This document shows positions 19,848-28,365 of a stretch of DNA of 64,000 nucleotides, piece by piece; within the stretch, counting starts at the first letter, position 1; each line of letters begins with the position of its first letter. The notes under the pieces are model-generated. The model did no database searches. It was not told where the DNA came from and saw only the letters and a list, made by a program, of their open reading frames with translations. Source of the stretch: Nitrobacter sp039808345 (GTDB lineage Bacteria; Pseudomonadota; Alphaproteobacteria; Rhizobiales; Xanthobacteraceae); contig NZ_CP181167.1 of the NCBI RefSeq assembly GCF_047824785.1, forward strand, positions 434,001 to 498,000, written 5' to 3'. The position numbers were made by a program, and so were the translations under genes.

Positions 19848-19913
19848 GGTGGTTGATCTCGGTTCGAAGAGGGAGAGTTATAACAGGAAAGCGGCTGGCG
19901 CCGATCGCAGCGG

Positions 19914-19934
19914 TTAACCAGGCGTTAGGGTTAA
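19914..19934 (+). promoter_or_regulatory. Candidate CtrA-type site upstream of tadD
   Basis: TTAA-N7-TTAG (19914-19928) followed by TTAAC at 19931, inside a pair of GTTAAC half palindromes 60-80 bases before the tadD start. The CtrA consensus TTAA-N7-TTAA differs by one base. CtrA control of pilus genes is known in Caulobacter; here it is only a sequence guess. Confidence 0.3.
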
Positions 19935-19993
19935 CAGTCTATTGCTGAGGCCGTCCATTTTCGATCAGCTGGCAGTTGCGAGTGAAAAGTACC

Positions 19994-20827
19994 ATGCGTC
20001 GGCAGTCGTGTCTTGCAAGGCTTCTCGCATCCTCAACCGTAACCGCAATGCTGGCCATCGGACTTGGCGGTTGTCAAACCGCTGCTATGTCCGATGTCAC
20101 GGGCTCGCTCGGCGCCAAGGCCGAGACAAAGTCCGAAAAGCATTCCGGAACCGATCCGCAACGCACCGTCGAAGTCTATGGCGAGCGATTTCGGGCTAAT
20201 CCGAAGGATGCAGACGCGGCCCTGAAGTACGGACTGGCGTTGCGCGCGATCGGACAGCGCGCCCAGGCGGTCGCGGTGCTGGAACGCGCCGCGATCCTGA
20301 ATCCGGGCAACAAGGCGGTGCTTGCGGGCTGGGGCCGGGCGTTGGCCGATAACGGTCAGTCGCAACAGGCTTTCGATGTGCTCAGCCGGGCGCATACACC
20401 GGCGAATCCGGATTGGCGGATTCTCTCGGTTCAGGGCACGACGCTCGACAAGCTCGGCCGTCACGAAGATGCGCGCCGCTATTACGCGAGCGCGCTCAGA
20501 ATCATGCCTGACGAGCCCTCGGTGCTCTCCAATCTCGGCATGTCCTACGTCCTGACCAGGGAACTGCCGAAGGCGGAGGAGACTTTGCGTCGCGCTCACG
20601 ACGGCGCTCCCGTGGATAGCCGGATCCGGCAGAATCTGGCGCTGGCGGTGGGGTTGCAGGGCAGGTTCGATGAGGCAGAGAATATCGTGAAGGCCGACCT
20701 GCCGGTCGATGAAGCGGCGGCGAACGTGGCTTACCTGAAGCAGATGCTCGGGCGCGGCGCCAACGCGCGGGTCGGTGCGGCTGACAACGTCAGGCAGAGC
20801 TCCCGCCGATCAAGGTCGGAAAGCTGA
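19994..20827 (+). CDS. tadD: TPR lipoprotein TadD
   Basis: A 277-residue tetratricopeptide protein beside the Tad pilus operon. A lipoprotein signal ends in LGGC (cleavage before Cys) and the rest is TPR helices from about residue 50 to 240 (DADAALKYGLALRAIG, KAVLAGWGRALADNG, PSVLSNLGMSYVL). TadD proteins act as outer-membrane pilotins or assembly factors for the Tad secretin. ATG 19994 is preferred; an in-frame TTG at 19976 would add six residues. It is divergent from the aminopeptidase and separated from tadC by a repeat block, so it has its own promoter. Confidence 0.85.
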   Translation: MRRQSCLARLLASSTVTAMLAIGLGGCQTAAMSDVTGSLGAKAETKSEKHSGTDPQRTVEVYGERFRANPKDADAALKYGLALRAIGQRAQAVAVLERAAILNPGNKAVLAGWGRALADNGQSQQAFDVLSRAHTPANPDWRILSVQGTTLDKLGRHEDARRYYASALRIMPDEPSVLSNLGMSYVLTRELPKAEETLRRAHDGAPVDSRIRQNLALAVGLQGRFDEAENIVKADLPVDEAAANVAYLKQMLGRGANARVGAADNVRQSSRRSRSES

Positions 20828-20853
20828 TCCGCGGTCGGACCGGCTGATCTCCT

Positions 20854-21047
20854 AGAGTCTGGTTCAACTGCGTTGAACCAGACTCTCACCTTAACTTTTG
20901 ATCGAGCATGATCTTATCCGAAAACCGGTTTCCAACTTTTCGGGATCATGCTCTATAGCGTTTTCGAGCGAAGTGGATACCGGTTCGCGTGAAGAAAACG
21001 CGGCAAATCAAGATCTGTGAACCTCGCTTCTGATTCCATCAGAAGCG
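20854..21047. repeat. Four-module palindromic repeat block (A-B-C-D)
   Basis: The most complete copy in the window. A: AGAGTCTGGTTCAAC and its complement (20854-20886). B: GAGCATGAT to ATCATGCTC (20914-20953). C: GCGTTTTCGAGCGAAG to GAAAACGC (20955-21002). D: CGCTTCTGAT-tcc-ATCAGAAGCG (21025-21047), a perfect palindrome. It sits between the convergent tadD and tadC. Confidence 0.9.
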
Positions 21048-21085
21048 AGAAGGCTCTTAGGTAAGCCGCCGGCCTGTAAAACCCC

Positions 21086-22063
21086 TCAGTGCATTTGTGC
21101 TGCGATCTTGATGCCGGTCGGCCCAAGAATGACCACGAAAAGCACGGGCAGGAAGAACACGATCATCGGGACTGTCAGCTTCGGCGGCAAGGCGGCTGCC
21201 TTCTTCTCGGCCTCGGTCATCCGCATGTCGCGATTTTCCTGCGCCATCACGCGAAGGCTTTGCGCGAGCGGAGTGCCATATCGTTCTGACTGCTGAAGCG
21301 CGAGGCACACTGATTTCACCCCTTCCACGCCGGTGCGGTTCGCCAGATTTTCATAGGCGACCTTGCGGTCCTGAAGGTAGGACAGCTCCGCCGTGGTCAG
21401 CGTGAGCTCCTCGGCCAGCGCGACCGACTGGTTGCCGATCTCCGTACTGACCTTGCGGAACGCGACTTCGATGGACATGCCGGATTCAAGGCAGATCAGC
21501 AGCAAATCGAGCGCGTCCGGAAAAGCCCGCTTGATCGAGAGCTGGCGCTTTGTGATGGCGTTCTGCAGAAACAGCATCGGCGCCTGCATGCCGAAGAACG
21601 TGGCGCCGATGCAGATGCCGAACTTGACGGTTGAGGACTGCTGCGTGTGCGACAGCAGAAAAACATAGGCGATCGCTCCGATCAGCATCACGATCGGGGT
21701 GACCATGCGGAAGAACAGGAAGGTGACGTAAGGAGCCTGACCGCGATACCCCGCCATCACGAGCTTCTCGCGGGCGGCTTCCTGCGCCACCCATTTCCCG
21801 AGATTGAGATCCTCCACGATCTTCGAGATGAACTGCTTCGGCGCCTGACGAAGAGAGACCTTCTCGGTTCTCGCGAGCCGTTCGCGCTCGCGCTGCCGGA
21901 TGCGCTCGCGCTCGCTGGCGACGGCCTTCATCCGCTTGGTAAGGCCATCCGTCGCAAAGAACGGCGTGATCAGCGTGTAGACGGTCGCGCTGGCGGCGAT
22001 GGCGGCAAGGACCATCGTCATGAACTGCGGGTCGTGGAATTTTTCGATCAGGATGTCGAGCAT
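21086..22063 (-). CDS. tadC: Tad pilus inner-membrane platform protein TadC
   Basis: A 325-residue type II secretion F-domain protein. Hydrophobic segments lie near the N terminus (MTMVLAAIAASATVYTL), at ~125-180, and at the C terminus (TVPMIVFFLPVLFVVILG), with the cytosolic F domain between (FPDALDLLLICLESGMSIEVAF). It forms the platform with TadB and couples the CpaF ATPase to pilin extraction. It begins 12 bases after the tadB stop on the same strand and is the last gene of the minus-strand cpa/tad unit. Confidence 0.94.
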   Translation of the reverse strand: MLDILIEKFHDPQFMTMVLAAIAASATVYTLITPFFATDGLTKRMKAVASERERIRQRERERLARTEKVSLRQAPKQFISKIVEDLNLGKWVAQEAAREKLVMAGYRGQAPYVTFLFFRMVTPIVMLIGAIAYVFLLSHTQQSSTVKFGICIGATFFGMQAPMLFLQNAITKRQLSIKRAFPDALDLLLICLESGMSIEVAFRKVSTEIGNQSVALAEELTLTTAELSYLQDRKVAYENLANRTGVEGVKSVCLALQQSERYGTPLAQSLRVMAQENRDMRMTEAEKKAAALPPKLTVPMIVFFLPVLFVVILGPTGIKIAAQMH

Positions 22064-22075
22064 GCCGCTGCACCG

Positions 22076-23050
22076 TCAGAAGTCGAAGTTGATCATTTTC
22101 TTCATCACGAGGATGCCGGCCGACATCCACAGCGCGGAGCCGGCCAGCATCAGCCGGCCGGTCGGATGGGTCCACAGCAGCGCGATGTAATCCGGAGTGG
22201 ATAGATAGACCAGCAGCATGACGATCGGCGGCAGCGAGCCGATGATGGCGGCCGACGCCTTGGCTTCCATCGATACCGCCTTGATCTTCTCGGCCATCTT
22301 CTTGCGGTCCCGCAGCACCTTGGACAGGTTGCCGAGAGCTTCCGAAAGGTTGCCGCCGGATTTCTGCTGGATCGCGATCACGATGCCGAAAAAATTCGCT
22401 TCGGGAACCGGCATTCGCTCGTACAGCCGCGAACAGGCCTCACCGAGCGGCATGCCGATGGCCTGGGTCTCGATGATCGCCGCGAATTCGCTTTTCAACG
22501 GCTCCGGCGAATCGGCCGCGACAACCTTCAGCGACTCGAACAGCGGCAGGCCGGCCTTGATGCCGCGCACGATCACGTCCACCGCATCGGGGAGCGCGCG
22601 CAGGAACGCGGTCTCCCGGCGTTTCTTGAGGAACCCGAGCAGCCAGCGCGGCACACCGAAGCCAGCCGCGAAGGCCAGGCCTGCCGCCGCAACCGGCCCG
22701 GCTCCCAGAACCATCGGAACGGCAAAGCAGGTCATGGCGAGAACGCCGGACACGATCAGAAATTTCTCCTTCGACCACGACAGGCCCGCCTGTGCGATGC
22801 GGTTGTTGAGGGTAACGTTTCTGTCGCGTTTCTGGCGTTGCTCGATTTCCCGCAGCGATTCCTCGATCTGTTCGCGGCGCGAGCGTTGAGCCCGGTCGAC
22901 CTGCCGGATGGCCGGAGATGTCCGCGCCAGCGCGGCCCGGCGCTTCTCCGCTTTCATCTCGCCCGACAACATCGGATACAGGAAAACCCATGCGACGCCG
23001 CCCACCGCGGTCGCAGCCATGAATGCCAGGGCCAGGGTTTGCAAGTTCAT
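22076..23050 (-). CDS. tadB: Tad pilus inner-membrane platform protein TadB
   Basis: A 324-residue F-domain protein. It has an N-terminal helix (LALAFMAATAVGGVAWVFL), a charged cytosolic region, a second hydrophobic pair (~95-140), the F domain (LPDAVDVIVRGIKAGLPLFES) and a C-terminal membrane pair. TadB and TadC together replace the single PilC-like platform of other type IV systems. It lies between cpaF (12 bases upstream) and tadC. Confidence 0.94.
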   Translation of the reverse strand: MNLQTLALAFMAATAVGGVAWVFLYPMLSGEMKAEKRRAALARTSPAIRQVDRAQRSRREQIEESLREIEQRQKRDRNVTLNNRIAQAGLSWSKEKFLIVSGVLAMTCFAVPMVLGAGPVAAAGLAFAAGFGVPRWLLGFLKKRRETAFLRALPDAVDVIVRGIKAGLPLFESLKVVAADSPEPLKSEFAAIIETQAIGMPLGEACSRLYERMPVPEANFFGIVIAIQQKSGGNLSEALGNLSKVLRDRKKMAEKIKAVSMEAKASAAIIGSLPPIVMLLVYLSTPDYIALLWTHPTGRLMLAGSALWMSAGILVMKKMINFDF

Positions 23051-23062
23051 GAGCGCGCGTCC

Positions 23063-24529
23063 TCAGATATCGACCTTGACTTCCGCCGCATCGAGCGCGG
23101 CGGCGAGCCGCTTCTCCTCGCCATAGTACCGCGCGCGTTCCCAGAACCGCGGCCGGCCGATTCCCGTCGAACGGTGCCGGCCGATCACGTTGCCGTCGGC
23201 ATCCTCCCCGAGCAGATCGTAGACGAAGATATCCTGGGTGATGATGGTGTCGCCCTCCATCCCCATCAGCTCGGTAATGTGCGTGATGCGGCGCGAGCCG
23301 TCGCGCAGGCGCGCGGCCTGGATGATGATGTCGATCGAGGCGCAGATCATCTCGCGGATGGTTCGCGAAGGCAGCGCGAAGCCGCCCATCGTGATCATCG
23401 ACTCGCAACGCGATAGCGCTTCGCGCGGATTATTCGCGTGTAGCGTGCCCATCGAACCGTCATGGCCGGTATTCATGGCCTGCAGCAGGTCGAATGCCTC
23501 CGGTCCGCGAACCTCGCCGACGATGATGCGCTCGGGGCGCATGCGCAGGCAGTTGCGGACCAGATCGCGCATCGTTATCTGGCCTTCGCCCTCGATGTTG
23601 GGGGGACGGGTTTCGAGCCGGACGACGTGCGGTTGCTGCAACTGAAGCTCGGCCGCGTCCTCGCAGGTGATGACGCGCTCGTCGTGGTCGATATAGTTGG
23701 TGATGCAGTTCAGCAGCGTGGTCTTGCCGGAGCCGGTGCCGCCCGAGATCAGCACATTGGCGCGGCATCGGCCGATGATCTGAAGGATCGTGCCGCCTTC
23801 GGGGGTGATGGCTCCGAACCTGACCAGTTGATCGAGGGTCAGCTTGTCCTTCTTGAACTTGCGGATCGTCAGCGCGGGCCCGTCGATCGCGAGCGGCGGG
23901 ACGATGGCGTTGACGCGGGATCCGTCGGCGAGACGCGCGTCGCATATCGGCGAGGATTCATCGACCCGCCGTCCGACCTGGCTGACGATCCGCTGGCAGA
24001 TGTTCAGCAGTTGCTGATTGTCGCGAAAGCGGATTCCGGTTCGCTGGATCTTTCCCGCGACTTCGATGAAGACCGTGCCGGCCCCGTTGACCATGATATC
24101 AGCGATATCGTCGCGGGACAGCAGCGGTTCGAGCGGTCCATACCCGAGAACGTCGTTGCAGATGTCGTCGAGCAGTTCTTCCTGCTCGGCGATTGACATC
24201 ACGATGTTCTTGATCGCGATGATCTCGTTGACGATGTCGCGAATTTCCTCGCGCGCGGATTCGCCGTCGAGCTTGGCGAGCTGGGCGAGGTCGATAGCCT
24301 CGATCAGCGCGCCGAAAATGGTCGCCTTGACCTGGTAGTAGGTGTCGGACCTGCGGGCATCGACGGCCGGCGCCTGGGGCGCCGGGCGCGGCGGCGCGAG
24401 CGGTGGCGAGGCGATCTTGGGCGAAGCGATGTCCGCGGAAGCTCGCGTATTCGAGATTGGCGGCGCGACCTCCGTCAGGCTCGCCAGCTTCCGGACGTTG
24501 TCCTCTGGTCCGCTACGCTTGCCAAACAC
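23063..24529 (-). CDS. cpaF: Tad pilus ATPase CpaF/TadA
   Basis: A 488-residue hexameric secretion ATPase that powers Flp pilus assembly. A Pro/Ala-rich leader (~25-55) precedes the N-terminal domain and the T2SSE core, with Walker A GGTGSGKTTLLN, an Asp box/Walker B region (RIIVGEVRGPEAFD), TGHDGSMGTLHAN and a conserved catalytic Glu in ITCEDAAELQL. The upstream cpaE gene is separated by a 322-base repeat block, unusual inside a tad operon and a possible internal transcription break. Confidence 0.96.
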   Translation of the reverse strand: MFGKRSGPEDNVRKLASLTEVAPPISNTRASADIASPKIASPPLAPPRPAPQAPAVDARRSDTYYQVKATIFGALIEAIDLAQLAKLDGESAREEIRDIVNEIIAIKNIVMSIAEQEELLDDICNDVLGYGPLEPLLSRDDIADIMVNGAGTVFIEVAGKIQRTGIRFRDNQQLLNICQRIVSQVGRRVDESSPICDARLADGSRVNAIVPPLAIDGPALTIRKFKKDKLTLDQLVRFGAITPEGGTILQIIGRCRANVLISGGTGSGKTTLLNCITNYIDHDERVITCEDAAELQLQQPHVVRLETRPPNIEGEGQITMRDLVRNCLRMRPERIIVGEVRGPEAFDLLQAMNTGHDGSMGTLHANNPREALSRCESMITMGGFALPSRTIREMICASIDIIIQAARLRDGSRRITHITELMGMEGDTIITQDIFVYDLLGEDADGNVIGRHRSTGIGRPRFWERARYYGEEKRLAAALDAAEVKVDI

Positions 24530-24544
24530 GATTTACTCCACGCA

Positions 24545-24849
24545 CTAGAGCATTTTCCGGCGAAGTGGATACCGGTTCGCCGCAAGAAAATGCGACCAGA
24601 CAATAACTTTCAGAGCATGGTCCGATTCAATTTGATCGGATCATGCTCTAGAGCCTCGCTTCTGATGGAATCAGAAGTGAGGCTCTCAGATCTTGATTCA
24701 ACGCGCTTTCTTCACGCGAACCGGTGCCCGCTTCGCTCGAAAACGCTATAGGGTCTGTTTCAACTGCGTTGAATCAGACTCGTCGCTTATCTCTTTTTGA
24801 GCATGATCTTTTCCGAAAACCGGTTTTCACTTTTCGGGATCATGCTCTG
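24545..24849. repeat. Large mosaic palindromic repeat block inside the cpa/tad operon
   Basis: Between cpaE (stop at 24852) and cpaF (start 24529). In order: a divergent module C (24548-24596, GCATTTTCCGGCGAAG to AAGAAAATGC), a B-like palindrome AGAGCATGGTCC/GATCATGCTCT (24612-24650), module D (24657-24687, CTTCTGATGGAATCAGAAG), module C (24700-24750), module A (24750-24782) and a full module B (24799-24849). No gene lies here. It is the longest assembly of modules in the window. Confidence 0.88.
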
Positions 24850-24851
24850 AC

Positions 24852-26117
24852 TTATCTCGCCCGCAGCTTCTCGATGAACGGCGGCAGGAACGATTTTCTC
24901 GGTTTCTTTGCCTCACCGCGCCCGGTCAGGCGCTGGGCGATCTGCAGGAACATCTCGGTGGCACGGTGGTTCGGCGCGATCTCCGCGATCATCTGGCCGT
25001 TGTTCGCGGCCGACCCGAACATGTGGGGATCGAACGGGATGCTGACGACCGGCTGGCTTTCGATGGCCTTGGCGAATTCGCCGCCGCCGATCTCCGGGCG
25101 CTTCGGAACGCCGACCTGGTTGAGGCAATAGAGCGGAGGCCGGTCGTTCGGCCGCGCCGCCTTGAGCAGGTCGAACAGGTTCTTTGTATTGCGGAGGTTC
25201 GCAAGGTCGGGCGTCGCCACGATGAGGATGTCGTCCGCTCCGATCAGGGCCCGCCTGGTCCAGCCCGACCATTGATGCGGAATATCGAGCACGATGCAAG
25301 GCATCGTCGCCCGCAGCGTATCGAGCGTCGAGTCGAATGCCTCGGTGCCGAAGTCATAGACGCGCTCCAGCGTCGCCGGGGCGGCGAGCAGGCTCAGGTG
25401 ATCGGTGCATTTCGACAACAGGCGATCGACGAACGCGGTGTCGATACGGTCGGGTGAGAAGACGGCGTCGGCAATTCCTTGCGGCGGATCCTGATTGAAG
25501 TCCAGCCCGGCGGTGCCGAATGCGAGGTCGAGGTCGGCGACGACGGAATCGAGCGCCAGGTCGCGCGCAATCGCCCAGGCGACATTATGGGCGATCGTCG
25601 AGGCGCCGACGCCGCCCTTGGCGCCGGCGATTGCGATGATCCGGCCGACTGCTTTCGCTTCCGGCGCCGAAAACAGGCCACAAACCGAACGGACGATGTC
25701 GATGGGGGCGGCTGGCGCCATGAGATAATCGCTGACGCCGCGCTTGACCAGTTCGCGATACAGCGTCACGTCGTTGACGCGGCCGATCACGATGACGCGC
25801 GTACCGGCGTCGCACACGGTCGCAAGGTGGTCGAGCGCCGCCAGGATGTCGCCGTGCTCTTCGGTTTCGAGAATGATGACGTTCGGCGTCGGCGCCGACC
25901 GATAGGCTTCCACCGCGGCGGTCATGCCGCCCATCTGGATCTTGAGGTGAGCCTTGGCCAGCCTGCGGTCTTCGCCGGCGGCTTGAACGGCCGTGGCTGT
26001 TTCCATCGTCTCGCAGAAGGCCTGCACCGAGACACGCGGCGCCGGCGCGATATGATCCTCCGCCCTCGGCGAAGGGGAGGTGGTCGAATCTGCGTCGTTG
26101 CGGGCGTAACTGATCAT
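24852..26117 (-). CDS. cpaE: Tad pilus assembly/localisation ATPase CpaE
   Basis: A 421-residue MinD/ParA-like protein. The N terminus (~60-160) is a receiver-like fold without an obvious phospho-acceptor. The P-loop domain starts at IIAIAGAKGGVGASTIAHN (deviant Walker A) and continues with VVADLDLAFGTAGLD and IVLDIPHQWSG. In Caulobacter CpaE directs polar positioning of pilus components. The open frame extends upstream through cpaD. I placed the start at ATG 26117, which overlaps the cpaD stop as ATGA and gives the family N terminus. Confidence 0.92.
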   Translation of the reverse strand: MISYARNDADSTTSPSPRAEDHIAPAPRVSVQAFCETMETATAVQAAGEDRRLAKAHLKIQMGGMTAAVEAYRSAPTPNVIILETEEHGDILAALDHLATVCDAGTRVIVIGRVNDVTLYRELVKRGVSDYLMAPAAPIDIVRSVCGLFSAPEAKAVGRIIAIAGAKGGVGASTIAHNVAWAIARDLALDSVVADLDLAFGTAGLDFNQDPPQGIADAVFSPDRIDTAFVDRLLSKCTDHLSLLAAPATLERVYDFGTEAFDSTLDTLRATMPCIVLDIPHQWSGWTRRALIGADDILIVATPDLANLRNTKNLFDLLKAARPNDRPPLYCLNQVGVPKRPEIGGGEFAKAIESQPVVSIPFDPHMFGSAANNGQMIAEIAPNHRATEMFLQIAQRLTGRGEAKKPRKSFLPPFIEKLRAR

Positions 26118-26851
26118 TTGCCTGTGTCGCTGAGTTTGGCTTTCTCGGCTTCGGGATAATCCGTCGTGGTGGTCATCCCCTTGCGGTATTTCTCGAAGCT
26201 TTGGGTGCGGCGCGCCGTGTAGGCCGGAGTTTCGGGCCGCGGCTGGACGAGGTCGGACGGGTTGTCGATCATCGATGCAAGGTTGCGCTGAGTGGCGCAC
26301 CCGAAATTCCAGTAAGGCTTGTTGTCGAGATAGCCCCTGTTCTTGACCGAGGGACCGATATCGTCCGGCCAGACGCCGCACGGGCCTGCCACGGCGGCGA
26401 TGCGCGGATAGGTCAGGCGAATGGTTGCGAACAGGCGTGGATCGGCGGGATGGTAGTGGCGGACGATGATTCCTCGCGGCGGCACGCCGGCGGCGGCCAA
26501 CAGCGAGCGTACTTCCCTGAAGGAATCTGCCGCCGCGCGGGCATTGCCGGTGCCTGTCGGCACCTCTGCGACAATGGCGCCGGTCCCCTCGCGAAGCCAA
26601 ACGCTCGCAAGCCCGACCACATCCGCGCGCTGCGGAGCCGTCAGGCCGCCTCGTGTATTCCCGATGAAGATATTGACGGTCCGGTCCGCTTCCTGGATCG
26701 CGATGGGATGCCGCAAGCGATAATCGTCCGGAATGCTGGCGGTGGTGTCCACCCGATCCGTATGAGTGCAGGCGCCCAGCGCGGCGGAGAGGCCGGCGGC
26801 CAGAACGGCGAGGCGAAGGCTGCGGCGGGCGGCGGAATCTGCGGATGTCAT
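26114..26851 (-). CDS. cpaD: Tad pilus assembly lipoprotein CpaD
   Basis: A 245-residue secreted protein with a lipoprotein signal ending LGAC and the CpaD-family body: YRLRHPIAIQEADRTVNIFIG, GIIVRHYHPADP, AGPCGVWPDD, NFGCATQRNLASMI. The two internal cysteines (PCGVW, FGCATQ) may form a disulfide. It probably stabilises or pilots the CpaC secretin. It lies 20 bases after cpaC and overlaps cpaE by four bases, so the three are likely co-translated. Confidence 0.92.
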   Translation of the reverse strand: MTSADSAARRSLRLAVLAAGLSAALGACTHTDRVDTTASIPDDYRLRHPIAIQEADRTVNIFIGNTRGGLTAPQRADVVGLASVWLREGTGAIVAEVPTGTGNARAAADSFREVRSLLAAAGVPPRGIIVRHYHPADPRLFATIRLTYPRIAAVAGPCGVWPDDIGPSVKNRGYLDNKPYWNFGCATQRNLASMIDNPSDLVQPRPETPAYTARRTQSFEKYRKGMTTTTDYPEAEKAKLSDTGK

Positions 26852-26871
26852 CGTTTCGTTCCTTGCCCGCC

Positions 26872-28350
26872 TCAGTCGGTGATAAAGCCGTAGGTGCCGC
26901 GATAGTGGCGCGCCGGCTCGGCACGACCCGGAGCGCCGTAGATGCGGTTGAGGCTGCCGAGGAGATCGGATTGCGGGTCGGATGCATCGGCGAAGCCGTC
27001 ATCGGGCCGCGACAGGTCCTTTTGCGCGACAGCGCGCACCACATAAGGAGTCACAAGGACCATCAGTTCGGTCTGCCCGTTAACGTAGTCACGGCTGCGG
27101 AACAGTGCGCCAAGGACCGGCACCTGGGCGATGCCCGGCAATCCGTTGATGACCTGCTTGGTCTGCTGATGGATCAGGCCCGCCATGGCCATTGAGCCGC
27201 CGGACGGAATCTCCAGCGTCGTTTCCGCGCGCCGGGTTCTTATCGAGGGCACGGTGAGCGAGTTGCCGACTGACTGGTTCAGCGTCATCGAGTTCTCGTT
27301 CGACAACTCCGAAACCTCGGTCATCACACGCAGGCTGATCCGGCCTTCGGTCAGCACCACCGGCGTGAAATTCAGCGAGATGCCGAACTTCTTGAATCTG
27401 ATCTGCGTCAGGCAGACCCGGGTGGCGGGATCGCAAGAAAAGCCGGCCGGAATGGGAAACTCGCCGCCCGAGATGAACGTCGCCGACTCGCCCGATATCG
27501 CGGTGAGGTTCGGTTCGGCGAGCGTCCGGATCACGCCGGCGCTTTCCATCGCCCGAAGGGTCGCGGTGACCGCGGGCACCGGGGAGCCGCCCACCATCGT
27601 CGAGCCGAATGAGGCGGCCGCGCTGTTGTTCGTCAGCGGCCGGCCGAGAGCGGTGAACGGATTTGCATTGGTGAAGTTCACGACCGCGGTGCCGTAGTTC
27701 ATGCTGGCGCTGAGATCGATGCCCATCTGCTTGATGATGGTGCGGGCGACCTCGGCCACGGTGACCTTGAGCATGACCTGGTCGCGGCCTCGCACCGCGA
27801 TGTTGTTGACGACCTTTTGCGGGCCATCGGCGAGGCGCGCGGCGAGATCGCCGGCCTGTTGCGCCTCGATCGGGTTCGATACCCATCCGGAGAGCATGAC
27901 GCCGTCGCCCAGGCCATCGACCTTGATGGCGGCGTTCGGCAGCAGTTGCTTGAGCGCGGTGCGCAAGCCGTTCAGGTCGCGCGTCACCGCGATATCGTAG
28001 GCCGAAATCTGCTGGCCGCTGCTGTCAAAGAATATGATGTTGGTTTGACCGACGGCCGCGCCGATGATGTAGGCGCGTTGCGCCGATCTCACCACGGCGT
28101 TCGCGATCTTCGGGTCGGCGACCAGAACATCCTTCACGTCGCGGGGCAGATCCACCACGACCGACTTGCCGATGCCGAGCGAAAGCGATTGCGCGTGCAT
28201 GTTCGCGCCGGCGCTCGCAGCGGATGCGCGGTAATCGCTCGCGAACACCGGCGTCAGCGCCGGGTCCAGCGTGAAAGCGCCGATTGCCGCGAAGGCGAGC
28301 GATCGCGCCACAAAGGCCCGCACCGAGGTGGGTTTTGTCGTCCATTCCAT
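26872..28350 (-). CDS. cpaC: Tad pilus outer-membrane secretin CpaC
   Basis: A 492-residue secretin subunit. A signal peptide ends near VFA. It is followed by the pilus/secretin N domain (~50-130; LSLGIGKSVVVDLPRDVKDV), a BON-like region (~140-210) and the secretin core (~230-430) with GGEFPIP, GISLNFTPVVL and TTLEIPSGGSMAMAGL. Twelve to fifteen copies would form the outer-membrane ring. It lies 15 bases after cpaB. A free-standing homologue of its N domain is encoded at 30728-31219. Confidence 0.95.
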   Translation of the reverse strand: MEWTTKPTSVRAFVARSLAFAAIGAFTLDPALTPVFASDYRASAASAGANMHAQSLSLGIGKSVVVDLPRDVKDVLVADPKIANAVVRSAQRAYIIGAAVGQTNIIFFDSSGQQISAYDIAVTRDLNGLRTALKQLLPNAAIKVDGLGDGVMLSGWVSNPIEAQQAGDLAARLADGPQKVVNNIAVRGRDQVMLKVTVAEVARTIIKQMGIDLSASMNYGTAVVNFTNANPFTALGRPLTNNSAAASFGSTMVGGSPVPAVTATLRAMESAGVIRTLAEPNLTAISGESATFISGGEFPIPAGFSCDPATRVCLTQIRFKKFGISLNFTPVVLTEGRISLRVMTEVSELSNENSMTLNQSVGNSLTVPSIRTRRAETTLEIPSGGSMAMAGLIHQQTKQVINGLPGIAQVPVLGALFRSRDYVNGQTELMVLVTPYVVRAVAQKDLSRPDDGFADASDPQSDLLGSLNRIYGAPGRAEPARHYRGTYGFITD

Positions 28351-28365
28351 GGCGGGCGTCCTCGA

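Noticed and set aside
20854..20886. Module A hairpin as a simple rho-independent terminator of tadD
   Set aside because: The stem is strong but is followed by CACC rather than a T-run, and the same module occurs elsewhere at varied positions; it is better treated as part of the repeat family.
26118..27044. N-terminal extension of cpaE to 730 residues
   Set aside because: It would overlap cpaD and part of cpaC in another frame; the ATGA overlap at 26114-26117 gives a standard CpaE start.
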